Below are positions 27,952-37,513 of a stretch of DNA of 64,000 nucleotides, in pieces (positions within the stretch are counted from its first letter, which is position 1; every line of letters starts with the position of its first letter). The notes beneath the pieces were generated by a model, which was not told where the DNA came from, did no database searches, and saw nothing but the letters and a program-made list of their open reading frames with translations. Source of the stretch: JAGQOZ01 sp041399205. Its GTDB lineage: Bacteria > Planctomycetota > Planctomycetia > Pirellulales > Pirellulaceae. The stretch spans positions 1 through 64,000 of the forward strand of contig JAWKTK010000014.1 of assembly GCA_041399205.1 (NCBI GenBank), read 5' to 3'. Position numbers and translations under genes: made by a program.

Positions 27952-29037
27952 TTAGGACGTACACGTTGTTTGCGGAGCGTGCAGGCTGGGATCGGGATAC
28001 TGTCCTGGACGGTCATCGTGATAGAACCGATCCAAGACTTGATTCCAGTCTTCCTGATTGGCGACTTTGACAAACTGTTCGCGGATTTCGAGGCCATCTG
28101 GATGGAGCGCCGAGTACTTGATGCCAAATTTTCTCATCTGTGGACCGCAGCGATGCTGGTAAATCTGTTCCGCTAAACGATAGTGTTCGCGCAAGATGGT
28201 TCGTTGTTCGTGCACGCTGGGTGGCGCTGGCAACGGCTCGTTTCGCATCAACGCGGCAGCCTGTTGGAAAATCCATGGATTGCCAATGGCGCCTCGAGCG
28301 ATCGTGACGCCGTCGATACCGGTTTGCTGCATCATGTCTACGCAATCTTGTGCCGAAAACAGATCGCCGCTTCCCAGGATAGTGCGCTGGCCGACGTGTT
28401 GTTTTACTTCGCGTAGAAAACTCCAACGACTGGGTCCGATGTAACGCTGTTCGACGGTTCGGCCGTGCACGGTAATCGCACTCACACCCGCCGCGAACGC
28501 GCCGTCCAAGATCTGAAAAAAATGATCGCGGCTTGCTTGGCTATCATCGATTCCTCGCCGCATCTTCACCGTCACGGGAATGTGCGAAGGGACAGCGTCA
28601 CGCGTTCGCTGGACAATTTTCAGTGCCACATCCGGTTGACTCAAATGGTATCCACCTCGGCAACGACCCAGCACCTTTTTTACGGGACAGCCAAAGTTGA
28701 TATCAATGATGTCAAAGCCAGCTTCGGCCAAGCGAACCGCGCCTTGCGCGAATTGTTCCGGTTCGGCACCCATCAACTGTCCACCAACCGGATGCTCTTC
28801 CGGTTCGATATGCAGAAAGTGCTGGTTTCGCTTGCGGTGCTCCTTCACCGTCACCAAAAAATGGTCCAACATCACTTCGCAAATGGTGTAAGACGCACCA
28901 TGCCGCCGCGCGATCACTCGCATCGGCGAATCGCTATACCCAGAAAGCGCTGCTTGCACGCAGGCAAAGCCAATAGGAACAGTCCCAATCTGTAAATTCC
29001 AGAAGCGGGAATCCGAGTTGTTCTGTGGATTGTCCAA
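27952..29037 (-). CDS. dusB: tRNA-dihydrouridine synthase (DusB-like)
   Basis: A FMN enzyme that reduces uridine in tRNA D-loops with NADPH. The sequence carries the TIM-barrel signatures of the Dus family: ALSGYSDSPMRVIARRHGA (FMN-binding N-terminus), DINFGCPVKKVLGRCRGG (active-site Cys), TVKMRRGID, AITVHGRTVEQRY and GVTIARGAIGNPWIF. The open frame extends to 29151, but the first family-like residues are about 50 codons in. I place the start at TTG 29037 without strong RBS support, giving about 361 residues. Downstream on the same strand is a hypothetical gene. Confidence 0.88.
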   Translation of the reverse strand: MDNPQNNSDSRFWNLQIGTVPIGFACVQAALSGYSDSPMRVIARRHGASYTICEVMLDHFLVTVKEHRKRNQHFLHIEPEEHPVGGQLMGAEPEQFAQGAVRLAEAGFDIIDINFGCPVKKVLGRCRGGYHLSQPDVALKIVQRTRDAVPSHIPVTVKMRRGIDDSQASRDHFFQILDGAFAAGVSAITVHGRTVEQRYIGPSRWSFLREVKQHVGQRTILGSGDLFSAQDCVDMMQQTGIDGVTIARGAIGNPWIFQQAAALMRNEPLPAPPSVHEQRTILREHYRLAEQIYQHRCGPQMRKFGIKYSALHPDGLEIREQFVKVANQEDWNQVLDRFYHDDRPGQYPDPSLHAPQTTCTS

Positions 29038-29109
29038 TGGGAAGGTCTCGCGGGTGCGATTATTACGATTTGAAAGTGGTGATAGCCGCAGGAAAGTAAA
29101 TTTAAAGTG

Positions 29110-29264
29110 CAGTCTGCCGCATTTCCGGACGATAACCCCTATTAGAAACATGACTGGCGTCCGGTTGAAGCCCGGGTTTGGCCAGAATCGAATACTTGTC
29201 AGTCGAAAGATTGGCAGTCTTGATAGACCACGCGGCTACCTGCCCCGGCCGCGTGGTCTTTTTT
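29110..29264 (+). ncRNA. Candidate small RNA ending in an intrinsic terminator
   Basis: No protein-coding gene precedes the terminator at 29226-29264 on the plus strand; the nearest upstream plus-strand gene ends at 27338. A transcript of about 100-150 bases between the dusB start and the terminator is therefore possible. The stretch has a TATTAG box at 29140-29145 that could be a -10 element. It does not match any RNA family I can recognise (not a tRNA, 6S, SRP or tmRNA). The claim rests on the terminator alone. Confidence 0.35.
29226..29264 (+). terminator. Strong rho-independent terminator
   Basis: A perfect 11-bp stem GACCACGCGGC (29226-29236) / GCCGCGTGGTC (29248-29258) with an 11-base loop is followed immediately by six T on the plus strand. 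On the minus strand there is no U-run, so it terminates plus-strand transcription only. Confidence 0.8.
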
Positions 29265-29356
29265 GTTGCGCGTTCCAACTGAAGCGAGGTTGCTGATAGC
29301 GTCGATGTAGTCAGTTTAGGCGAAACCCGAAGCGTTGGACGGATCGAGCACAATCG

Positions 29357-29932
29357 ATGGAAATAGCGAAGCAAGTCCTGATCGAAAACTGGCCGCTATT
29401 TGCGTTCATCGCGTTAACGTTGATCATTTGGCTGCTGGCTCGCTTTCCCGTCCAGGACGATTCGTTTCCGTATGAGAAGCGAGTCTCCGTGTTGACGCAA
29501 GCGGAACAACGTCTGTTCGCTGCGTTGATTCACACGTTGCCGGGTGATTTGGTGGTGTTGGCTAAGGTCCGTTTGGCAGATGTAATCCGAGTTGCGTCGG
29601 ATGCGTCCGGTCGTCAATCGTGGCAGAACCGCATCAATTCCAAGACGGTTTCCTTTGTCATCTGCGATCGAGTGCATGTCGAACCATTGGTCGTGATCGA
29701 AGTGGCGGACTATGCGCGTCGAGGCGAACAACGCGACAGCCGAGACGAATTTTTGGATCAAGCTCTGGCGTCTGCGAAGCTTCCCTTGGTGCGATTCGAC
29801 GAAGCAGGCCGATATTCCAGACGCGAAATTGAAGAGCAAGTTTTGCCGCTTCTGGGCGAAGCCGGTATCCAGACGGTTCGCGCCGAACCCGAGTTCGCCA
29901 AGCGACGAAAGCAACGTCGCGTACGCCGTTGA
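29357..29932 (+). CDS. DUF2726-type protein with N-terminal TM
   Basis: A 191-residue protein with a TM segment at residues 12-26 (WPLFAFIALTLIIWLLARF). A cytosolic DUF2726-like domain starts LTQAEQRLFAALIHTLPGDLVV and continues with KTVSFVICDRVHVEPLVVIE, LDQALASAKLPLVRFDEAGR and a basic C-terminus. The family has a restriction-endonuclease-like core (a conserved D-x(n)-E-x-D-like strand, here VIEVADYARRGEQRDSRDEF), but activity has not been established for most members. It precedes a secreted beta-propeller gene by about 110 bp. Confidence 0.75.
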   Translation: MEIAKQVLIENWPLFAFIALTLIIWLLARFPVQDDSFPYEKRVSVLTQAEQRLFAALIHTLPGDLVVLAKVRLADVIRVASDASGRQSWQNRINSKTVSFVICDRVHVEPLVVIEVADYARRGEQRDSRDEFLDQALASAKLPLVRFDEAGRYSRREIEEQVLPLLGEAGIQTVRAEPEFAKRRKQRRVRR

Positions 29933-30044
29933 TGGTAGACGGGAAACCGTCACCGCAAATCGTTTTCCGCAGATTCGCATCTTGACGCTGGGCGACGTTA
30001 TACTGTGGCCTTTCTTGTTAGTCAAAACTTTGGGAGTCGTACAG

Positions 30045-30971
30045 ATGTTGCGTACTTTTCTATCTGGCCTGATGTTGGTTGGCTTGTCGGTTGTGTCGGC
30101 GTCCGATGCTCAAGTGATTCAGCATTCGTTTCTTGGTGTGGGTAAAGCCAATCGATCGGTCATTGTTGGCGAAGATGGTGCCGTGAAATGGAAAGTCGAT
30201 TTGCCAGCCAGCGACGGTTGGGTCCAGCCGAATGGCAACGTCTTGTTGGCGGTCTATCCTTGTGACGAATACCCCAAGGGCGGAGTGGTGGAGATTGATC
30301 GAGACACCAAGCAAACGCTGTTTAGTTATCAAGGACAACAGGATGAAATCAGCTCCGTACAATCGTTGGGCGACGGAACGTACCTGGTTGCCGAACTGGG
30401 GCCCAAACCCCAAGCGATTGTGATAAACCGTCAGGCAAAGGTATTGCATAGCATGCCGCTGGCGTGCCAAAAAGAAAATTCGCACATGCAAACTCGGATG
30501 TTGCGACGCCTGCCCAACGGCAATTATATCGCTCCGCATCTGCTGGATTTTGCCGTGAAAGAATATGACCCGGCCACCGGCAACGTGTTGCGTTCGTTCG
30601 CTACGGATGATCGAGGTCGCGATAAGCGTGATTGGCCGTTTACGGCGATTCGACTGACCAATGGACACACGGTTATCGGCTGCACGAACGGAAATCGAGT
30701 GATCGAAGTGGACGCCGACGGAACCATTGTCTGGAAAGTGGATAATGATGATTTGGGCGAACCGCTCATCGACGACGCTTGCGGAGTGCAACGTTTGCCG
30801 AACGGGAACACCGTCATTACCAGCTACCACGCTCAAGGCGATGCGGTCAAATTGATCGAAGTGACCGTCGACAAAAAGGTCGTCTGGAAATTTGATGGCA
30901 TGGACTCTGGATTTCATCACTTCCAGATTCTGACCACCAATGGCGAACCGGTGGAAAACGACCTCCGGTAG
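30045..30971 (+). CDS. Secreted beta-propeller (PQQ-like repeat) protein
   Basis: Start selected at ATG 30045, preceded by GGGAG and opening a signal peptide (MLRTFLSGLMLVGLSVVSAS); the open frame upstream of it has no signal-like sequence. The 308-residue product repeats the pattern 'V/I-G/W-V-D-x-D-G-T-I-V-W-K' (VGEDGAVKWKVDLPA, IEVDADGTIVWKVDNDD, VTVDKKVVWKFDGM) and 'RLPNGN', typical of PQQ-like or arylsulfotransferase-like propellers. It is likely a periplasmic or surface protein of unknown ligand. No catalytic motif is evident. Confidence 0.8.
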   Translation: MLRTFLSGLMLVGLSVVSASDAQVIQHSFLGVGKANRSVIVGEDGAVKWKVDLPASDGWVQPNGNVLLAVYPCDEYPKGGVVEIDRDTKQTLFSYQGQQDEISSVQSLGDGTYLVAELGPKPQAIVINRQAKVLHSMPLACQKENSHMQTRMLRRLPNGNYIAPHLLDFAVKEYDPATGNVLRSFATDDRGRDKRDWPFTAIRLTNGHTVIGCTNGNRVIEVDADGTIVWKVDNDDLGEPLIDDACGVQRLPNGNTVITSYHAQGDAVKLIEVTVDKKVVWKFDGMDSGFHHFQILTTNGEPVENDLR

Positions 30972-31000
30972 TTACAAATTGCCTGGCGTCGCAAGCCGTG

Positions 31001-32839
31001 CTAAGCGCCATCAAACGCTTGGCATAATTCCGCGTACCGACCTGGCTGCGAAACCAATTCGCGATGCGAACCACGTTGGACAATTCGGCCGTTGTCCAAT
31101 ACCATCACCAAATCGGCATTGCGAATCGTGCTCAGCCGATGCGCCACGACAAAACTGGTTCGCCCCGCCAGCAACCTTTGCAAGGCATGCTGCAAACGAG
31201 CTTCCGTGATGGTATCGACGGCGCTGGTCGCTTCATCCAAGATCAGCAGCCGAGGATCCGCCAACAGCGCGCGAGCAAAACAGATTAACTGACGCTGTCC
31301 CAGAGACAACTTGCCACCTCGCTCACCCACCTCTGTATTCAGGCCTCGAGGCAGACTGTTTACCAAATCAGCACAATCAAGTTGTGCCAGCGTTTGTTGA
31401 ATATCGGATTCCGATGCGTCGGGGCGGCTGATGCGAATATTGTCCAGCACCGTACCGGTAAACAGAAAATTGTTCTGCAAGACAATTGCCAATTGATCCG
31501 TCAGCGAATCCGCCGTGATGTCGCGAATATCGTAGCCGTCCAGCAAAATTCGACCTTGCTGCGGCAAATAGAAACGAGCCAACAGGTTCATCATTGAACT
31601 CTTGCCGCTGCCCGTTTCGCCGACCAAAGCTACGGTTTGACCTGGTTCGACACAAAAGGAAATGTCGTGCAACACCGGACGCTGCGGTTCGTATTCGAAC
31701 TGCACCTCCTGAAATTCCACTCGTCCATCCAGCCGAGGCAGCGCCACGGCTTGAGGCGAATCAGACCAAGTGGGTGGCGAATCTAACAACGCAAACACTC
31801 GCTCCGCACCAGCCATCGCCGTCAACGCTTGGTTGTATTGGTTTCCCAAAATCTGAATGGGACTGAAGAAAATGTTTGCCAAAAAGAAAAACTGAATTAA
31901 ATCGCCAATCGGCATTTGAACGGACGGCGACAACGCTCGATAACCACCCAGCAACAACAACGCTGCCACAAAGACTTGACTGTTAAGCTCCAGCAACGGC
32001 ACAAACGCACCCGACGTTTTGGCCGCAAACATGTTGAATTCGGCGTGATCGGTGACCAAATCTTGGAACAGTTGAGCGTTCTTCTTTTCGCGAGCAAAAC
32101 CCTGTGTGACGCGGATGCCAGCCACGGATTCGGCAATCGTCCCGGTCACTCGACTGAAACTCTCTTGCATCTGCCGATATGCCAAACTCAACCGACTGCG
32201 GAACATCAGATTGATGCCCCACAATATCGGTGCCATGGCGACGATGACCAAAAACAGGATTACGTCGTAATACAGCATGAATAGCGACGCCACCAACATT
32301 TGGCCGGCCCCTACCATGCTGACAAACAATACGTCTTGGACGCCAATTCGCATCGCTTCGCAGTCCGATGTCACTCGACTGATCACTCGCCCAATCTTGG
32401 TGCGATTGAAATAACTCATCGGCATCGCTTGCAAATGAGCAAAGACTTCGTTTCGCAGGTCGTGAATGACCGCTTCGCCCAGTTCCAGTGCCAATCGATA
32501 GCGAAAGTGAAACGTAACTTGCGTCCACAGGCCCAGCAGCAACACGCCGATCCCAGCCGCGACGAGTTGCCAAAGTGGCGCGCCATGACTGATCGGACCA
32601 TTGATGACAGCACCGATCGACCAAGCGACCAATGGCAGTTGGACGCAACGCAATAAGACGCATGCGATTAACCAATTTCGTTTGGTTGCATGCGGTTGCA
32701 TGTAGCCGATCAACCGCCGAATAATCGCAAAATCCAAAGGCCGTTTGTCTGGTTCGCGATCTGGATCCTTGAGAACGCGAACCAGCGACACCTTGTCGTG
32801 CTGCTTACCTTTCACTTCTTCCGCTGAAACGCTGGTCAC
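31001..32839 (-). CDS. ABC exporter half-subunit (TMD-NBD fusion), canonical NBD
   Basis: A 612-residue fused transporter: six TM segments in about residues 60-350 and a C-terminal ATPase with VALVGETGSGKSSMMNLLA (Walker A), LSLGQRQLICFARALLA (signature), LLILDEATSAVDT (Walker B with catalytic Glu) and VVAHRLSTIRNADLV (H-loop). GTG start at 32839. It follows the GH2 gene by 13 bp. Upstream on the same strand is a second half-transporter whose NBD carries Asp in place of the catalytic Glu. The pair therefore looks like a heterodimeric exporter of the multidrug/lipid type, with this subunit holding the active ATP site. Substrate unknown. Confidence 0.9.
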   Translation of the reverse strand: MTSVSAEEVKGKQHDKVSLVRVLKDPDREPDKRPLDFAIIRRLIGYMQPHATKRNWLIACVLLRCVQLPLVAWSIGAVINGPISHGAPLWQLVAAGIGVLLLGLWTQVTFHFRYRLALELGEAVIHDLRNEVFAHLQAMPMSYFNRTKIGRVISRVTSDCEAMRIGVQDVLFVSMVGAGQMLVASLFMLYYDVILFLVIVAMAPILWGINLMFRSRLSLAYRQMQESFSRVTGTIAESVAGIRVTQGFAREKKNAQLFQDLVTDHAEFNMFAAKTSGAFVPLLELNSQVFVAALLLLGGYRALSPSVQMPIGDLIQFFFLANIFFSPIQILGNQYNQALTAMAGAERVFALLDSPPTWSDSPQAVALPRLDGRVEFQEVQFEYEPQRPVLHDISFCVEPGQTVALVGETGSGKSSMMNLLARFYLPQQGRILLDGYDIRDITADSLTDQLAIVLQNNFLFTGTVLDNIRISRPDASESDIQQTLAQLDCADLVNSLPRGLNTEVGERGGKLSLGQRQLICFARALLADPRLLILDEATSAVDTITEARLQHALQRLLAGRTSFVVAHRLSTIRNADLVMVLDNGRIVQRGSHRELVSQPGRYAELCQAFDGA

Positions 32840-32852
32840 CGAATTCTCCGTA

Positions 32853-35129
32853 CTACGGCACTAAACCTTGATGTATCTGCTTGAGTTCCGCCGCAGGCAG
32901 TTTGAGAACTTTGCGGTCATAGGTCATCAATCCGTTGATTTCCCCTTCCACGTCCGTAGTTTGCGTGTAAACGCCAGCCGCAATCCCCTGCCCTTTCAAT
33001 TCCTTCAGCAACCGAATCGATTCCAAATATCGTTGTTTGTATTCTTCGGCCGATTGTGGCAGACCACCATATCCCCAGTTGTCTCGATTGGCATCCCACA
33101 AATGCCCTTTCACCGCCCAGCCGTGTCCGCCGAATTCGCCCATGACCTTGATGTAATCGGCGTAGCGTTGCGGATCGAATGGAAATCCGGGATGCGGATA
33201 GCGGTGTTCGTCCACCACGTCTCCTACTGGCCAGAAATTTCCGCCACTGGCAATGTTGACTAACCGACTTGGATCGCGCTGGGCAATCCATTCGCCCGAT
33301 TCGACGGTTCGGTGTTGGCCCCAGGCTTCGTTAAATGGAACCCACACGACAATCGACGGATGGTTTTCTAGCGAATCGACCATCTCTTCGAATTCGGCCA
33401 AGTACTGGCGATGATCCGCGTTTGACCACTTGGCGTCAGACGGATTGGGATCCAGACGAGTCCACTTTGGCCCGCGACCACCACTGACTTGATCTTGCCA
33501 GACCAGCATTCCCATTTTGTCACAGTGGTAGTAATAGCGGCGAGGTTCCACTTTGATGTGCTTGCGAATCATGTTGAAACCGGCGTCTTGCAAGTACTGG
33601 ACGTCAAACCGCATTGCTTCGTCCGATGGCGGTGTCAACAGTCCGTCAGGCCACCAGCCTTGATCCAACGGGCCCCAGTGAAACAAGATTTCACCGTTCA
33701 AGGTAAACCGCCAATGGCCGTCTGCGTCTTGAACTTTGCCGACACTTCGAATCCCCGCATACGAAGTGACTTGGTCCAACACCTTGCCGCTATCGTCTGT
33801 CCAGCGTAGTTCTAAGTCGTACAAGTGCGGCGAAGTGGGTGACCACAATTTGGGTGAATCCAGCTTGATCGTCAAACCGTCAGCGGCCGCAACCGACATG
33901 GCGACGTCTGATTCCGCGACCACTTGCGAACCATCTTTCACGACCACTTCAAATTGGCCGCCCACGTTATCCTTGTTTCGCTTTGGCTTGATCGAAATCG
34001 TCCCGGCCGCAGCGTCGGTGGTGATCGAAACGTCCGTCAGGTAAACCGAAGGGACTTCTTCCAGCCAAACAGTTTGCCAGATTCCGGAGACGCGAGTGTA
34101 CCAAATGCCTTCCGGATACAGCGTCTGTTTACCTCGCAACTGGCTGCCCGCCGTGGTGTCGTGCACCTTTACAACCAGTTGATTGGAACCCGGCCTGACC
34201 GCTCGGGTAGCGTCGACAGTAAACGGCGTATTGCCGCCTGTGTGCGAACCGACTTCTTGACCGTTGACATAGATGTGGCATTCGTAGTCGACCGCTTCAA
34301 AATGCAAAAGCGTGCGACGCCCGTCGGTCGAATTCGCTTCAAACGAACGTTCGTACCACAGCGTTTCGTTGGCGTTCAATAGTCGCTGGACGCCCGAAAG
34401 CTTCGATTCGATACAAAACGGCACCAAGATCTTTCCGCTCCACGAAGTCGGCTGCGGTTCGTCTTGCTTGGTGATGGCATAGTTCCAATTGCCGTTCAAA
34501 TTGGTCCAGCTGGAACGCACCATTTGTGGACGAGGATACTCCTGCCACGCATTATCCGCCGTGACTTCCGCTCCCCATTGGGTGATCAATGCGGATTTAA
34601 ACGGATCGGTTGGCGTAATCGGCGCGGGAAGCTCTGGAACCTGATTGGCGTCAATCAAGTGAACGTCGATAAACTGACCGCCCGTGGTTTGTTTGCAGTG
34701 AACTGCCAACAAGTTGTCACCTTTCTTGATTGCCTTAACGGCAGCATCGTCCAGTTTGTGAACAAAGTAGTCGCTGGTGTAGCCAGTGAAGGTCGCAATC
34801 TTCTTGCCGTTCAGATAGACTTCGGCATCTTCGTCGTGATGTAGATATAACGCCGGTGTGGCTGGAATGGCGTCCACGTTGACGGTGCGGCGGAGCCAAA
34901 TGTCTTTGGTTCGCCACTGCGTAGAAATTCTAGCACCCGGAGTGCCGGGGCTGCCGAAACCGCCCATCGCTTCGGTCCATTCCGCATCGGGAAAATCGAG
35001 TTGCGTCCAGTTATCCGCCGGCTGGCGAACCGTCATTTTCCAAGGCCCGTTCAGCGAATTGTCTTGGGCGTGAACGACGCCAACTCCAAGCGTTACAACG
35101 GCCAATAGGAAAAAAATGTATGGTCGCAT
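32853..35129 (-). CDS. Secreted glycoside hydrolase family 2 enzyme
   Basis: A 758-residue enzyme with signal peptide (FFLLAVVTLGVGVVHAQ). A GH2 sugar-binding jelly-roll region (APALYLHHDEDAEVYLNGKK, WYERSFEAN ... INGQEVG-like), immunoglobulin-like middle domain, and TIM barrel follow. The barrel has GFNMIRKHIKVEPRRYYYHC, VVWVPFNEAWGQHRT (NE acid/base) and VMGEFGGHGW (nucleophile Glu), the standard GH2 catalytic pair. Beta-galactosidase, beta-glucuronidase or another GH2 specificity cannot be fixed from the motifs. It lies between two ABC exporter half-genes on the same strand, with a repeat-bearing gap upstream. Confidence 0.92.
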   Translation of the reverse strand: MRPYIFFLLAVVTLGVGVVHAQDNSLNGPWKMTVRQPADNWTQLDFPDAEWTEAMGGFGSPGTPGARISTQWRTKDIWLRRTVNVDAIPATPALYLHHDEDAEVYLNGKKIATFTGYTSDYFVHKLDDAAVKAIKKGDNLLAVHCKQTTGGQFIDVHLIDANQVPELPAPITPTDPFKSALITQWGAEVTADNAWQEYPRPQMVRSSWTNLNGNWNYAITKQDEPQPTSWSGKILVPFCIESKLSGVQRLLNANETLWYERSFEANSTDGRRTLLHFEAVDYECHIYVNGQEVGSHTGGNTPFTVDATRAVRPGSNQLVVKVHDTTAGSQLRGKQTLYPEGIWYTRVSGIWQTVWLEEVPSVYLTDVSITTDAAAGTISIKPKRNKDNVGGQFEVVVKDGSQVVAESDVAMSVAAADGLTIKLDSPKLWSPTSPHLYDLELRWTDDSGKVLDQVTSYAGIRSVGKVQDADGHWRFTLNGEILFHWGPLDQGWWPDGLLTPPSDEAMRFDVQYLQDAGFNMIRKHIKVEPRRYYYHCDKMGMLVWQDQVSGGRGPKWTRLDPNPSDAKWSNADHRQYLAEFEEMVDSLENHPSIVVWVPFNEAWGQHRTVESGEWIAQRDPSRLVNIASGGNFWPVGDVVDEHRYPHPGFPFDPQRYADYIKVMGEFGGHGWAVKGHLWDANRDNWGYGGLPQSAEEYKQRYLESIRLLKELKGQGIAAGVYTQTTDVEGEINGLMTYDRKVLKLPAAELKQIHQGLVP

Positions 35130-35207
35130 ACTCAGTTATCGCCTTTCTCTGTTCTCAATTCTCGCACCGCGTTTCCGTTCGCTTACGCTTTTTGAAGTTG
35201 CGCCCTA

Positions 35208-35449
35208 CGCTTTTTTGCGAAACATCTTAGCCCGACGCGTCAGTTTTGAAGTTGCGCATTCGCGTTGTCCGGGGCGAATATCTTAGCCCGACGCGTGAGC
35301 GAGGGACCAGATAAACACCTGTTTCCGCCTCGCTAACGCGTCGGGCTAGGAAAAATCGCAACTGCCGGTTCGTAGTCCCGCCTTTAGGCGGCTTTCGGCA
35401 AAAGTGATAATCGGACGTGCTTTCCGCCTAAAGGCGGGACTACAAACCA
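35208..35449. repeat. REP-like palindromes of families B and A
   Basis: The gap of 343 bases between the GH2 gene and the ABC half-gene holds no coding sequence but two palindromes. A family-B copy has arms TAGCCCGACGCGTGAGCGAGG (35284-35304) and its complement at 35328-35350, preceded by a half copy near 35231. A family-A copy runs 35370-35449, with TAGTCCCGCCTTTAGGCGG and CCGCCTAAAGGCGGGACTA arms. Both families recur elsewhere in this window. Confidence 0.85.
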
Positions 35450-35472
35450 TTCGCCAATTTTCGCATCGCATT

Positions 35473-37441
35473 TTAGTCGGAACGCGAGCGGCTGGGTACC
35501 GGATCGAAGCGTGACGCTGATGGCTCGGGCGAATATCCTTGCGAAATCGCCATCTGCTGATACACATTCGCTTCTTCCATCAGTTGCTGGTGCGAACCAA
35601 CTTGGACAATTCGGCCACCGTCCAACACCACAATCCGGTCCGCTCGCCGAATGCTGCTCAAGCGATGCGCCACTAACAGCGAAGTACGTCCGGTCGCTGC
35701 CGCTTGCAGTTCTGTCATGATTTCTGATTCGGTTTCTGGGTCCAGCGACGCAGCCGGGTCGTCCAACAGCAAAATTTTCGGTTCGTGCAGGATTGCTCGA
35801 GCGACCGCCAGGCGTTGTCGTTGCCCGCCGGAAAGGCTCAGGCCAAATTCGCCCAAGATGGTGTCGTATTTTTCCGGCAACGCCTCCACAAAATCGGCCG
35901 CCGACGCCACGCTGGCCGCACTCCGGATCTGTTCGCTGCTTGCGTCCGGACACCCGAACGCGATATTCGCCGCAATGGTATTGCTAAACAGAAAGCTCTC
36001 TTGAAACACCACGCCGATCAAAGTGCCGCAAAGATTCAATGTCCAATTCGCGCAGATCGACACCGTCCAGCAAAATGCGACCTCGTTGCGGATCGTAAAA
36101 CCGAGCGATCTGCCGCTAGTAACGTCGACTTTCCGCGCCCGTTTCGCCAACAATCGCCAGTGATTCGCCAGGCGTGACTTCGAACGAAACATCTTGCAGT
36201 ACCCAGTCTTCATCGGCATACGCAAACCAGACATGTTCAAACCGAATGTGTCCCTTGACCTGTTCCAACGGCTGAGGTTGCGGACCGTTGGAAATTTCAA
36301 CCGGCGTGTCGAGCACTTCAAATACTCGCCGCGCTCCCGTCATGCTCTGTTGCATGCTGTTGGCCAATCCCGCCAGATTAGAAACTTGACTGGAAAACTG
36401 CTGTAGCAATCCGGCAAAAACGACCAGCCCGGTTCCTAGCTCGAGCCGATTCTGCGCAACCAAGTAGCCACCGTAAATCAGCAAGATCACCAGATTGATT
36501 TGTGTCATGAATTGCACTGTTGGCGAAAACAGGCTGACTCGCCAGAAGATACTTTGCTGCTGTTGTTGCACTTGGCGGTTGCTGTTTCCAAACTTGGCAA
36601 TTTCCGCATGCTGCAAACCAAATCCTTTGATCACATGTACGCCTTGGACGTTTTCTGCCAGGTCCAGAATCATGCGGTCGTTTAATTCGCGGTTGAAGTC
36701 ATACAGCGGCCGTACCGTTTTGGAAAAGCGAACCGTGATCAGCCACATGAGCGGTGTGGTCGCCAAGCAAGCGAACGTCAGTCCAACGTGAATTCGAAAC
36801 AGCAAAATCAAATACACGACCAGCGAAATGGCCAACAGAATCAATTGAATCAACACCGCGTCGATAAAGGATCGCAGCGATTGCACATCCCCGGTCACTC
36901 GATTGATCAGTGATCCCGTCGCGTTGGCGTCGAAGAAGCGAAAACTCGCGTGCTGCATCTTGTCAAACACTTCGGCTCGCAAATCCACCACAATCCGCCG
37001 ATGCACCAAATCGCCGGCCACCACCGCATGCGTGTAATTCATGACCGCTCGCACCACCGCCACCAACAGCACCAACCCGGCCACCACTGCCACTTGGCTC
37101 ATGGGCGAAGTTGCAGGCAATGCAACGTTCCAAGGCAGCCGAGGCATCTGGATGGAAGGATCCAAGTGGTGACGAATCAGATCAATCCCAATACCACTTA
37201 GCTGCACCGCCACCACTGCCGTCCACAGCAGAACGCCTTGCAGCAACAGCACCAACAGGCAGCCCCACCGGTACCGCCAAGCCAGACGCAGCAAGCGCAG
37301 CACCAACTGGCGATTGGAAAGTTCGGTCTGTCCGAACCGAACCGAAGCGGATTTGGCTGGTGTAGTCAAAGAGAAAAACTCGACGAATTCGCAAAAATCA
37401 GTGTTGTCAGGAACACATGATCTTGGTGTCCACCACGGCAA
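35473..37441 (-). pseudogene. ABC exporter half-subunit (TMD-NBD), frameshifted, degenerate NBD
   Basis: Six TM segments are readable from about 37366 to 36200 in the first frame. The NBD is spread over three frames: EVTPGESLAIVGETGA breaks at Walker A near 36130 (one base short of GAGKS), then ARFYDPQRGRILLDG in another frame, and from about 36020 GVVFQESFLFSNTIAANIAF to LSLSGGQRQRLAVARAILHE, LLLDDPAASLD and LLVAHRLSSIRRADRIVVLD in a third. At least three indels fall within about 130 bp. Walker B ends D-D rather than D-E, the mark of the degenerate site in heterodimeric exporters, so its partner is the gene at 31001. The true start is uncertain; the first in-frame codon is TTG 37441 and TTG 37366 is possible. 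Confidence 0.85.
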
Positions 37442-37513
37442 TTCGTCAAGGGATCTGCCAGCAAGGGCTTACCACTGCGAGTGATGGCACAGGTGGCGCC
37501 CAGTTGCAATTCG

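Noticed and set aside
29712..30044. N-terminal extension of the beta-propeller protein
   Set aside because: It overlaps the DUF2726 gene in another frame; the signal peptide and RBS place the start at 30045.
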